Assembly (NCBI RefSeq): GCF_030246905.1
Contig: NZ_CP126741.1
Coordinates: forward strand, 1,736,001 to 1,800,000
Direction of reading: 5' to 3'
Length of the DNA: 64,000 bases
DNA from: Microbacterium sp. zg-Y818
GTDB lineage: Bacteria; Actinomycetota; Actinomycetes; Actinomycetales; Microbacteriaceae
This document shows, one piece after another, positions 9,965-17,659 of this stretch. Position 1 is the stretch's first letter. The number at the start of each line of letters is the position of its first letter. The notes beneath the pieces were generated by a model. The model was not told where the DNA came from and ran no database searches. It was given only the letters and a program-made list of their open reading frames with translations. The position numbers were made by a program, and so were the translations under genes.

Positions 9965-11481
9965 ACTCGGATCCTGGGGTCGAGGTAGGCGTAAGAAATA
10001 TCGGCGAGCAGGTTGAACAGAACCGCGACGCCTCCGGTGATCACGAAGAACGCCATGACCGGCGCGGGGTCGACCTGGTCGAGGCCGACGGCGAACAGGT
10101 CGCCCATCCCCTTCCATCCGAAGACGCGTTCGGTGACGACCGCGCCGCCGATGAGGCCCGCGAAGTCGAACGCGGCGATCGTCGCGATGGGGATGAGGGC
10201 GTTGCGCAGCGCGTGCCGGAAGATGACGGTGCGCTCGGGTGCGCCCTTCGCGCGTGCGGTGCGGATGTAGTCCTGGCGGTTGACCTCGAGCATCGAGGTG
10301 CGGGTGTAGCGGCTGTAGCTCGCCAGTGAGATGAGCGTCAGCAGCAGCGTCGGCAGCAGCATCTGCGTGCCGTAGTCGAGGAAGGTCTCCCAGAAGCCAC
10401 CGCGGAAGTTCGGTGTCTGTGAGCCGATGGTGGAGATCGGCCGGGGCTTGAGACCGAGGAAGTTCGGCCACACCCGGAAGAGGTGGTCGAGTGTCGTGAG
10501 TCCCGCACCGATCACGCCCGTCACCGTGGCGGCGATGATCGCCTGGGTGCGGTAACGGTGGCTCATGAACCGCGCGAGGACCCAGGGCAGGGCGATCGCG
10601 AGGACGATGCCGAGGATGAGCACGCCCCAGTTCATGTAGTAGACGAAGACGTTGAAGAGCACCAGCTGCATGATGCTGACGCCGGCAGCCGTGATGAGCG
10701 CCGGAACGAGCACCTCCCGGTTGCGCAGCCCCACGGTCATGGCGGTGACGCTGAGCGCCACACCGAAGGTCAGGACGGCGACACCGATCATGCCGAGCTG
10801 GGGGTTGCGGAAGAGGTCGAGTGCCGTGAAGGTCGGCATCGCGACGGCGAAGAACGCCGTGGTGACGAGGAAGGTCGCTATCCGCCGCTTGACGGAGCCC
10901 GCGAGAACCACCTGCATCACGAATCCGAGGACCACGGAGATGAGGATGATCTGTACCGGAGTGAAGCCCGGGTCCTGCAGCCAGTTGTTGAACCCAATGG
11001 CCATGTACTCCTTGAGGAGCACGGCGGCCCAGAACACGGGAAGTGAGAAGAAGAGGAAGGTGCCGAAGGTCACCGCGTAGTCGAGGCCCGAGTACTGACG
11101 GACGGCGGTCAGGATGCCGACCGCGACGCCGATGATGAGGGCGAGCACGGTGGCAAGGAGGACGAGGCGCAGTGTCGAGGAAGCAGCCTGGCCGAGGAGG
11201 GTGCCGACATCTACGCCGGAGCGGTTGGTGCCGAAATCGCACTGGCCGATGACGCATCGGCTGACGCCGCCCAGCCAATCGAGATAGCGCTGCCACCACG
11301 GCAGGTCGAGATTCATGTACTCGATGCGCTGCTGGATCAGGAGCTCGCGGTTGCGCGCGTTGCTCTCGCGCAACTCTGCGAGCGGATCCCCGGAGTTGAT
11401 GACCAGTACGTACATCAGTACCGAGGCGCCCAGCATGATGCCGACGGCCTGGACGAGGCGTCGCAGGATGAACTTCAGCAC
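9961..11481 (-). CDS. Peptide ABC importer permease, DppB type, with extra membrane insert, system 1
   Basis: Translocation-pore subunit. The N-terminal part (TM1 at 9-29, external loop, two to three more TMs to about 175) and the C-terminal part (about 330-506, with the EAA loop VNRQDYIRTARAKGAPE and the end DPRIRV) are ordinary DppB. Between them is an extra stretch of roughly 150 residues with about five hydrophobic segments, so the chain is 506 residues instead of the usual 310-330. GTG start (11479-11481) after GAAGGGAAG. The insert is in frame and of normal composition, so this looks like a real subfamily rather than an assembly error. Confidence 0.88.
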   Translation of the reverse strand: MLKFILRRLVQAVGIMLGASVLMYVLVINSGDPLAELRESNARNRELLIQQRIEYMNLDLPWWQRYLDWLGGVSRCVIGQCDFGTNRSGVDVGTLLGQAASSTLRLVLLATVLALIIGVAVGILTAVRQYSGLDYAVTFGTFLFFSLPVFWAAVLLKEYMAIGFNNWLQDPGFTPVQIILISVVLGFVMQVVLAGSVKRRIATFLVTTAFFAVAMPTFTALDLFRNPQLGMIGVAVLTFGVALSVTAMTVGLRNREVLVPALITAAGVSIMQLVLFNVFVYYMNWGVLILGIVLAIALPWVLARFMSHRYRTQAIIAATVTGVIGAGLTTLDHLFRVWPNFLGLKPRPISTIGSQTPNFRGGFWETFLDYGTQMLLPTLLLTLISLASYSRYTRTSMLEVNRQDYIRTARAKGAPERTVIFRHALRNALIPIATIAAFDFAGLIGGAVVTERVFGWKGMGDLFAVGLDQVDPAPVMAFFVITGGVAVLFNLLADISYAYLDPRIRV

Positions 11482-11525
11482 GACAGTGCTTCCCTTCGGG
11501 TTTATCGGGAACGGTCGCGATCACA

Positions 11526-11560
11526 GATGTGCGGGCCGGCCGCAGGCCGACCCGCACATC
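11526..11560 (-). terminator. Intercistronic hairpin between binding-protein and permease genes, system 1
   Basis: GATGTGCGGGCCGG pairs with CCGACCCGCACATC (one mismatch) around a short loop, in the gap between the binding-protein stop (11576) and the permease start (11481). Probably a partial terminator or 3'-end stabiliser that keeps binding-protein mRNA more abundant than permease mRNA. Confidence 0.6.
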
Positions 11561-11575
11561 CGAACATCGGCCGAA

Positions 11576-13315
11576 TTACTCGGCGCTGCTCCAAGCGTAC
11601 GCGTTCCAGGAGATACCACTCTGCGTGGTGGTCCGCTCAACGCCGTCGACGCTGGCGCTCGCTGCGTCCACGCCCGGGTGGGCGAAGACCGGGATGCCGA
11701 ACAGGTCGGCCCACAGGAGCTCCTCGATCACCTTGGTCTGCTCCAGGTGCACCTCGGGGTCGAGGCTGTTCTTCAGCGTCGCCCAAGCGGCGTCGACCTC
11801 GGGGTTGGAGTAGCCACCGTAGTTCTGCGGCTTGCCCGTGGCGTAGATGTTCTCGCCAGAGGCGATCTGGCCGGAGCCGGCCCAAGCGAACAGCGCCACC
11901 TCGTAGTCGCCGCGCTCCTGCGTGCCGCCCGGCTGGAAGAAGTCCTCGTTGCCCGCGTCGACGATGTTGAAGCCGGCCTGGTCGCACGACGACTTGATCA
12001 GAGCGACCTGGTCCGCGCGGCGCGGGTTGGGTGCGGAGTATCCGATACGGACCTCAGCGCCCTGGGCACCCTGCTCCGCGACGATGCGCGCTGCCTCTTC
12101 GATGTTCGGCTCGTCGTACTCGCCGTTGTAGGACGCCTCGACGACCTCTTCGTAGCTGTCCTGGAAGGGGAACACCTCGCGGGCGTTGAGCACGACCGCC
12201 GCGGGGTCGATCGGCTTGATCAGGTTGTCGACGATCTGCTGGCGCGGCACGCACATGGCGAAGGCCTGACGCAGCTCCAGGTTGTCGGCGAACAGCGAGC
12301 CCTCGATGAAGTTGAAGTCGAGGTGCTCCCACGTCAGCGACGGGCCGGACAGGATGTTGACCGCGTCGCCGAGCTCTTCGAGCTGCGCGAGGGTGTCGAC
12401 GGTCGGCTGCGGCGCGATGACGTCGAGGTCACCGTTGTCGAGGGCCTGGACCATGGCGTCCTGGCCGACGAAGCGGAAGACGATCTCGGCGTTCTGCGGC
12501 GCGAGCTTCTCGCCGTAGTATTCCTCGTTCGCCACGAGGGTGACGGACTGACCGGCATCCCACGAGCTGAGCTTGTACGGACCCGAGGAGGGCATCAGCG
12601 CCTCGTCGGGCAGCTCGCCGGGGTTGGTGAACCAGCCGGTGTTCCAGAACTCGGCGGCGGGCTCGAGGGCGGCGGTGTCGCCGTCGAGGATCGCCTGGGC
12701 GAGCTCTTCGGTCTCCATGCCGGCCTGCTCCGCGACGATGTGCGCGGGGTCGAGCATCCAGGTCTGGATCTTCCAGTCCGGGTTCTTCACGGCGAACTCG
12801 ACCGTGAACTCCTTGCCGTCGAGCTCGCCCTGCGGGCCCGCGGGGACCTCTTGGCCCATGTCCTGAGAAACCGAGTTGAACAGCGGGCCGTCGGGGCCGG
12901 CGAGGTTGGTGTTCTGCACGCCCCACGCCAGCACGGCGTCGGCGACGGTGATCGGGGTGCCGTCAGACCAGACGGCGTCGTCCGAGATGGTGTACTCGAC
13001 CGTCAGCGGGTCCTCCGACACCAGCTCGTACGAGCCCAGGTCGGTGTTGTCCTCGATCGAGCCGTCCGGAGCGAAGTACGTGAAGCCGGTCTTCATCTGG
13101 TCCGTGATCGCCGAGTTGTACGTGCTGTACGTCTCGGGCGTGTAGCCGTTGTAGCTGATGAAGTCGTTCGGTCCCACGGAAACGGCGATCGACGCGGACC
13201 CCGTGGGCTCGTTGGTGTCACCGCTGCCGTCGTCACTGGGCGGTGCGCAGGCGGTGAGCGCCAGGGCGGTGACGCCGATGGCGGCCCCGGCGATAAGGGT
13301 TCGACGTGAACGCAT
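11576..13315 (-). CDS. Peptide-binding lipoprotein (SBP family 5), system 1
   Basis: Extracellular solute-binding protein that delivers peptides to the importer encoded downstream. 579 residues. The N-terminus MRSRRTLIAG starts a lipoprotein signal peptide with lipobox LTAC (Cys23), followed by an acidic Gly/Ser linker and the two-lobed DppA/OppA fold. The ATG at 13313-13315 was chosen because GGAGACC lies just upstream and the signal peptide begins there; the frame is open for 50 further codons without signal features. It is followed by a hairpin and then dppB, dppC and the ATPase. Upstream are a TATAGT -10, an AGGTGA-ACG-TCACCT palindrome and a GTTAC-type box shared with system 2. Confidence 0.93.
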   Translation of the reverse strand: MRSRRTLIAGAAIGVTALALTACAPPSDDGSGDTNEPTGSASIAVSVGPNDFISYNGYTPETYSTYNSAITDQMKTGFTYFAPDGSIEDNTDLGSYELVSEDPLTVEYTISDDAVWSDGTPITVADAVLAWGVQNTNLAGPDGPLFNSVSQDMGQEVPAGPQGELDGKEFTVEFAVKNPDWKIQTWMLDPAHIVAEQAGMETEELAQAILDGDTAALEPAAEFWNTGWFTNPGELPDEALMPSSGPYKLSSWDAGQSVTLVANEEYYGEKLAPQNAEIVFRFVGQDAMVQALDNGDLDVIAPQPTVDTLAQLEELGDAVNILSGPSLTWEHLDFNFIEGSLFADNLELRQAFAMCVPRQQIVDNLIKPIDPAAVVLNAREVFPFQDSYEEVVEASYNGEYDEPNIEEAARIVAEQGAQGAEVRIGYSAPNPRRADQVALIKSSCDQAGFNIVDAGNEDFFQPGGTQERGDYEVALFAWAGSGQIASGENIYATGKPQNYGGYSNPEVDAAWATLKNSLDPEVHLEQTKVIEELLWADLFGIPVFAHPGVDAASASVDGVERTTTQSGISWNAYAWSSAE

Positions 13316-13396
13316 TTGGTCTCCTACATTGGTGCGGGCAATGGCACTCGCGGCCTGCTTCGACTGACCTACATCGCTCGGGCTGCGAATACCGAA

Positions 13397-13402
13397 ACTA
13401 TA
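13397..13402 (-). promoter_or_regulatory. -10 hexamer TATAGT, promoter of peptide-importer operon 1
   Basis: TATAGT on the minus strand, 82 bp before the start codon. The -35 region is poor, consistent with a need for an activator. The GTTAC box starts 40 bp further upstream. Confidence 0.5.
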
Positions 13403-13416
13403 GGTGAACGTCACCT
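13402..13416. promoter_or_regulatory. Palindrome AGGTGA-ACG-TCACCT abutting the -10
   Basis: Perfect 6-3-6 inverted repeat directly upstream of the TATAGT hexamer, in the position of a repressor operator. The regulator is unknown. No copy is seen at the second peptide-importer promoter. Confidence 0.4.
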
Positions 13417-13441
13417 GGCCGATCGGCGCGGGCCGAAAATA

Positions 13442-13457
13442 GTTACAAACCGTTAAC
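13442..13457. promoter_or_regulatory. GTTAC-N6-TTAAC box, GlnR-like, promoter 1
   Basis: GTTAC-AAACCG-TTAAC. The same architecture is found at 19401..19416 at the same distance (40 bp) from the -10 of the other peptide importer, with a GGCCGAAA tract beside both. It resembles the GTNAC-N6 half-site pattern of actinobacterial GlnR, which would tie peptide uptake to nitrogen status. This is inference. Confidence 0.45.
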
Positions 13458-13469
13458 CCGGACACGGGC

Positions 13470-14042
13470 TCAGGCGCGGCTCCCGCCGACCATGAGGGCG
13501 AGCAGCGCCCACGCGATCACACCGGCCAGGGACAGCACGACGGGCAGGTTCCACCCTCGCTTCACCTGCCCTGTGGCGGGGCCACGGTCGACGGCGGCCT
13601 CCCAATGACGGCGGATGAGCTCCACGTCCGAGCAGGCGGGGACGTGCCGCTCGGCATCCGCACCCCGCCCACGCCGTGGGCGGGGTGGCCTGAGGGCTGG
13701 TCCGCCGAAGGCGACCACCTTCGAGCCGTCGTCGAGCTGCAACGTCAACTGCCATCGGGTCGTGATGTCACGCACCCGCGCCCAGGGCACCGCGGCGCGC
13801 CGCAACGGGTTGACCACCGTGATGCCCTGCGCATCGGTGTGCACCGTCGGGGCGTACAGCGCAGCGAAGATGATCCAGTCCACCAGCAGGATCCCCGGCG
13901 CCAGCACCAGCATCTGCCCGAACCCGGCGCGCAGGACGGCATCCCCCAGCAGGAACGCCGTCATAGCGCCCGCGGCGACCAAGGCGACCGTCCCCGAGCC
14001 CGACCGATAGGCGCGGCGACCCGCGCCTGCGGCCTGACTCAT
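13470..14042 (-). CDS. Membrane-anchored PH-domain protein
   Basis: 190 residues. Two hydrophobic segments at about 18-36 and 43-64 are followed by a bacterial PH-like segment (HTDAQGITVVNPLRRAAVPWARVRDITTRWQLTLQLDDGSKVVAFGG, about 69-115), a basic Pro/Arg linker and a final membrane segment near 170-187. Its ATG (14040-14042) overlaps the stop of the peptide-importer ATPase by four bases, so it is the last gene of operon 2. Proteins of this layout are common in Actinobacteria and have no established role; a regulatory or scaffolding link with the transporter is only suggested by the coupling. Confidence 0.72.
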   Translation of the reverse strand: MSQAAGAGRRAYRSGSGTVALVAAGAMTAFLLGDAVLRAGFGQMLVLAPGILLVDWIIFAALYAPTVHTDAQGITVVNPLRRAAVPWARVRDITTRWQLTLQLDDGSKVVAFGGPALRPPRPRRGRGADAERHVPACSDVELIRRHWEAAVDRGPATGQVKRGWNLPVVLSLAGVIAWALLALMVGGSRA

Positions 14043-15724
14043 GTCTCGGTGTCTACGACGCCGGCACCGAGTGTCATGGACGCGCCGGGGATGGCTTCCA
14101 GCAGACGCCGGGTGTACTCCTCGGCGGGGTTGGCGAAGATCTCGTCGACCGTGCCCTGTTCGACGATCTTGCCGCGCTCCATGACGCAGACGAAGTCGGC
14201 GACCACACGCACCACCGCGAGGTCGTGCGTGATGAACAGGTAGGTCAGCCCGAGCTCGGACTGCAGGTCGGCCAGCAGCTGCAGGATCTGGTCCTGCACC
14301 AGCACGTCCAGCGCAGACACGGCTTCGTCCAGCACGACGATGTCGGGCTTCAGCGCCAGCGCGCGCGCGATGGCGACACGCTGTCGCTGCCCTCCGGAGA
14401 GCTCGTTCGGGTAACGGGATGCCAGCTCCTGCGGCAGCGAGACCTGGTCCAGCAGCTCGGCCACCCGGGCGCGGCGGGACGTCGCGTCGCCGACGTGGTG
14501 CACGTCCAGCGGCTCGGCGATCGTGCCGCCGATGCTGCGCAGCGGATCGAGGGACCCGTACGGGTCCTGGAAGACCGGCTGCATGCGTCGCCGCAGCGCG
14601 AAGGACCTGCGCCCCGAGAGCCGGGCGATGTTCTCGTCCTCGATGAGGATGGTGCCCGACGTCGGCTTCTCGAGGTCGAGCACCATCTTCGCGATCGTCG
14701 ATTTGCCCGACCCGGACTCACCCACCAGCGCCAACGTGCGGCCGCGCGGCATCTCGAACGAGACGTCGTCGACGGCGCGGAACCGCTCGCTGCGGAACGA
14801 CCCCTGCCGGATCTTGTACTCCTTGACCAGGCCCTGCACCACGACCGCCGGCGCACCGGTGGCCAGATCCGCCTCGTGCCGGATGCCGCGGTCCTCGGCG
14901 CGGGCCTGGATGCGCTGGGACGCCAGGCTCGGCGCGGCGGCGACCAGCCGCTGGGTGTACGGGTGCTGCGGGTTCTCGAGGATCTCGCGACTGGGCCCGG
15001 ACTCGACGATCGCGCCCTGGTGCATGACGACGATCGTGTCGGCGCGCTCCGCGGCGAGCCCCAGGTCGTGCGTGATGAGGAGCACCGATGTCCCCTTCTC
15101 CGCCGCGAGCGACGCCATGTGGTCGAGGATGACCCGCTGCACGGTGACGTCGAGGGCCGAGGTCGGCTCGTCGGCGATGAGCAGCTTCGGGTCGGCGGCG
15201 AGGCCGATGCCGATGAGGGCCCGCTGGCGCATGCCTCCGGAGAACTGGTGCGGGAACTGATGCAGCCGGCGTTCGGCATCCGCCAGTCCCGCCTGCTGCA
15301 GCACCTCGACGGCGCGCCGCTCGACCTCTTTGCGTCCGGTGGCGATGCCGTTGGCGCGGATGGCCTCCTTGACCTGGAAGCCGATGCTCCACACCGGGTT
15401 GAGGTTGGACATCGGGTCCTGGGGCACGTAGCCGATCTCGCGGCCGCGGATGCGCTCCATCTGCGGCGGCGTGAGCGTCGTGAGATCGCGACCTTCGAGC
15501 GTGATGGACCCGCCGGTGACGTGGCCGGTGCCCGGCAGCAGGTCGACGATCGCCGAGGCGGTCGTGGACTTGCCCGAGCCGGACTCCCCCACAATGGCGA
15601 CGGTCTCGCCGGGGTGGATGTCCAGATCGATCCCGTGCAGGACTTCGGTGGAGGTCTTTCCCGCGTCGAATGCGACGGTCAGATCGCGGATGGACAGCAG
15701 AGGCGTGCGGTTCGCCGGCATCAT
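14039..15724 (-). CDS. Peptide ABC importer, fused double ATPase (DppD-DppF type), system 2
   Basis: 561 residues with two ABC ATPase domains (about 10-255 and 290-540). Both Walker A loops read GESGSGKST; signatures are FSGGMRQRALI and LSGGQRQRVAIA. Start ATG 15722-15724 overlaps the permease stop by four bases; the in-frame ATG directly after it (15719) is a weaker alternative. Paralogue of the ATPase at 7197..8924, with the same gene order, so the two systems probably arose by an old duplication or separate acquisition of similar cassettes. Downstream it is coupled to the PH-domain protein. Confidence 0.92.
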   Translation of the reverse strand: MMPANRTPLLSIRDLTVAFDAGKTSTEVLHGIDLDIHPGETVAIVGESGSGKSTTASAIVDLLPGTGHVTGGSITLEGRDLTTLTPPQMERIRGREIGYVPQDPMSNLNPVWSIGFQVKEAIRANGIATGRKEVERRAVEVLQQAGLADAERRLHQFPHQFSGGMRQRALIGIGLAADPKLLIADEPTSALDVTVQRVILDHMASLAAEKGTSVLLITHDLGLAAERADTIVVMHQGAIVESGPSREILENPQHPYTQRLVAAAPSLASQRIQARAEDRGIRHEADLATGAPAVVVQGLVKEYKIRQGSFRSERFRAVDDVSFEMPRGRTLALVGESGSGKSTIAKMVLDLEKPTSGTILIEDENIARLSGRRSFALRRRMQPVFQDPYGSLDPLRSIGGTIAEPLDVHHVGDATSRRARVAELLDQVSLPQELASRYPNELSGGQRQRVAIARALALKPDIVVLDEAVSALDVLVQDQILQLLADLQSELGLTYLFITHDLAVVRVVADFVCVMERGKIVEQGTVDEIFANPAEEYTRRLLEAIPGASMTLGAGVVDTET

Positions 15725-16668
15725 CGACGTGCCCTCGCTTTCGGGTCCAGGGCGTCTCGCAGGAGCTCGCCCAGGATGATGAACGCAAGGACCGTCACGG
15801 TCAGCGCGATGGACGGATAGATCAGCGCCAGGGGCGCGACGCGCAGCGAGGACTGCGCCTGGCTGATGTCCAGCCCCCACGACATGGTGCCGCTGCCGAG
15901 ACCGACACCCAGGAACGACAGGGTCGCCTCGGCCGAGATCGCGGTTCCCAGCGTGATGGTGGCCACGACGATGACGGGTGCCAGGGCGTTGGGCAGCACG
16001 TGCGCGAGCAGGGTGCGGAACCGCGAGAGGCCGATCGCGCGCGACGCGGTCACGAAGTCCGCCTGTCGCACCCGCAGCACCTCGGAGCGAATGACGCGCG
16101 CCGTCGACGCCCAGGCGAACCCGCCGATGGCGAAGGCGAGCAGGAGCGGTGTGCGGTTCTGCGAGAAGACGCTCATGACGACGATGGCCGCGAGGATGTA
16201 CGGGATCGCGAAGAAGATGTCTCCGACGCGCGAAAGCACCGAGTCGAGCCATCCGCCGTAGAACCCGGCGAGCGCGCCCATGACGACCCCGAGGACGGTG
16301 CTGATCAGGGTGGCGAGCAGGCCAACGAGGAGCGAAGTGCGTGCGCCCCACACGATGCGGGACCAGATGTCGCACCCTTGGAAGGTGAAGCCCAGCGGGT
16401 GGCCGGAGCTCGGACCGCCGTTGCTGTTGGCGAGGAAGCACTCGGTGTCGGGCGGGACGGGCGTGAACAGCGTGGGCCACGCAGCCATGAGGACGACCAG
16501 GAGCACGAGCACTCCGGTGACCCAGAAGGTGGGGCGGCGGCGGATGTCGCGCCAGGCGTCGCGCCAGAGGTTGCTGGGCTTTGCCGCGACGCGCACGGCG
16601 TCGACGTTGATCGTGGTGGTCTTGACGGGAGCGACGTAGTGCGCCGTGGGGAAGCGATCACTGGGCAT
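15721..16668 (-). CDS. Peptide ABC importer permease, DppC type, system 2
   Basis: 315 residues, six membrane segments. TM1 is at about 34-53; the DppC-specific external segment with CFLANSNGGPSSGHPLGF follows; the EAA loop LRVRQADFVTASRAIGLS lies near 183-200. ATG at 16666-16668 lies inside the end of the DppB gene (11-bp overlap), so the two pore subunits are translationally coupled. Works with the 309-aa partner encoded immediately upstream. Confidence 0.92.
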   Translation of the reverse strand: MPSDRFPTAHYVAPVKTTTINVDAVRVAAKPSNLWRDAWRDIRRRPTFWVTGVLVLLVVLMAAWPTLFTPVPPDTECFLANSNGGPSSGHPLGFTFQGCDIWSRIVWGARTSLLVGLLATLISTVLGVVMGALAGFYGGWLDSVLSRVGDIFFAIPYILAAIVVMSVFSQNRTPLLLAFAIGGFAWASTARVIRSEVLRVRQADFVTASRAIGLSRFRTLLAHVLPNALAPVIVVATITLGTAISAEATLSFLGVGLGSGTMSWGLDISQAQSSLRVAPLALIYPSIALTVTVLAFIILGELLRDALDPKARARR

Positions 16669-17587
16669 AGCGGATCCTCGGGTCGAGCAGGCCGTACAAC
16701 AGGTCGATGACCAGGTTGACCAGGACGTAGACGATGACGAACACGGTCACGAAGGAGACGACGGTGGGGCCTTCCTGGCGGCGGACCGCCTCGAAGAGCA
16801 CGTTGCCGACGCCGGGAACGTTGAAGATGCCCTCGGTGACGGTCGCGCCCACCAGCAGCACGCCGAAGTTGGTCGCCGTGTTCGTGACCACGGGGATGAG
16901 CGAGTTGCGCAGCACGTGCACGGGGATGACGCGACGCCGCGAGAGGCCCTTGCTGTAGGCGGTGCGCACCCAGTCCTGGTTGAGCGTGTCGATCACCGAT
17001 GCGCGGGTCAGACGCATGCTGGTGGCGTAGAGGCTGAGGCCGAGCACGATGGCCGGCAGCCACAGGTCCATCCAGCCGTTCTGCACCCCCACGGTCGGTC
17101 GGAACCAGCCGAGCTGGATCGCCAGGAAGTACTGCGCGAGGAAGGCGAGGACGAACACGGGAACGGCGACGAAGACGAGCGCGATCACGAGCGAGGCGTT
17201 GTCGAAGATCCTCCCCTTGCGCAGCCCCGAGATCGTGCCGATGACGATCGCGAGCACGAGCTCTATCGCGATGGCCAGCGCCGCCAGGCGGATCGTCACG
17301 GGGAACGTGCGGGCGAGCACTTCGCTCACCGGCTGACCCGAGAAGCTCACGCCGAAGTCCCCCTGGAAGACGCCGGTGATGTAGAAGAAGTACTGCACGA
17401 TGAAGGGATCGTCGAGATGGTATTCCTCGCGGATCTGCGCCAGCAGCGCCGGGTTCGGCGTGCGGTCGCCGAACAGGGCCAGGATGGCGTCGCCGGGCAT
17501 GGCGAACACCATGAAGTAGATGAGCAGCGTGGCCCCGAAGAATACGGGGATCACCTGCAGCACTCGTCTGACGATGTAACCGAGCAC
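16658..17587 (-). CDS. Peptide ABC importer permease, DppB type, system 2
   Basis: 309 residues, standard DppB length: MLGYIVRRVLQVIPVFFGATLLIYF as TM1, external loop with YHLDDPFIVQYFFYI, EAA loop LNQDWVRTAYSKGLS and the family ending DPRIRYAQ. Start is GTG at 17585-17587. It is separated from the binding-protein gene by a strong 15-bp hairpin (17614..17652). Compare the system 1 subunit, which has an extra membrane block. Confidence 0.93.
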   Translation of the reverse strand: MLGYIVRRVLQVIPVFFGATLLIYFMVFAMPGDAILALFGDRTPNPALLAQIREEYHLDDPFIVQYFFYITGVFQGDFGVSFSGQPVSEVLARTFPVTIRLAALAIAIELVLAIVIGTISGLRKGRIFDNASLVIALVFVAVPVFVLAFLAQYFLAIQLGWFRPTVGVQNGWMDLWLPAIVLGLSLYATSMRLTRASVIDTLNQDWVRTAYSKGLSRRRVIPVHVLRNSLIPVVTNTATNFGVLLVGATVTEGIFNVPGVGNVLFEAVRRQEGPTVVSFVTVFVIVYVLVNLVIDLLYGLLDPRIRYAQ

Positions 17588-17613
17588 GTCCGCTCTCCCT
17601 GGGAATCGGAACG

Positions 17614-17652
17614 ACTCGCGAGGCGGTGACGGACGGCCACCGCCTCGCGAGT
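17614..17652 (-). terminator. Intercistronic hairpin between binding-protein and permease genes, system 2
   Basis: Perfect 15-bp stem: ACTCGCGAGGCGGTG (17614..17628) and its complement (17638..17652), 9-nt loop, no T-run. It begins 7 bp after the binding-protein stop. Same place in the operon as the hairpins at 11526 and 30464. Confidence 0.75.
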
Positions 17653-17659
17653 GAGGTGG

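Noticed and set aside
8921..11557. Apparent 878-residue fusion protein containing the DppC permease
   Set aside because: The N-terminal two thirds is the DppB gene read in another frame; the DppC start at 9964 with ATGA overlap explains the locus.
11315..13309. 664-codon open frame on the plus strand
   Set aside because: It is antisense to the peptide-binding lipoprotein and has Arg/Val/Gly-rich composition typical of the opposite strand of high-GC genes; no domain or ribosome site.
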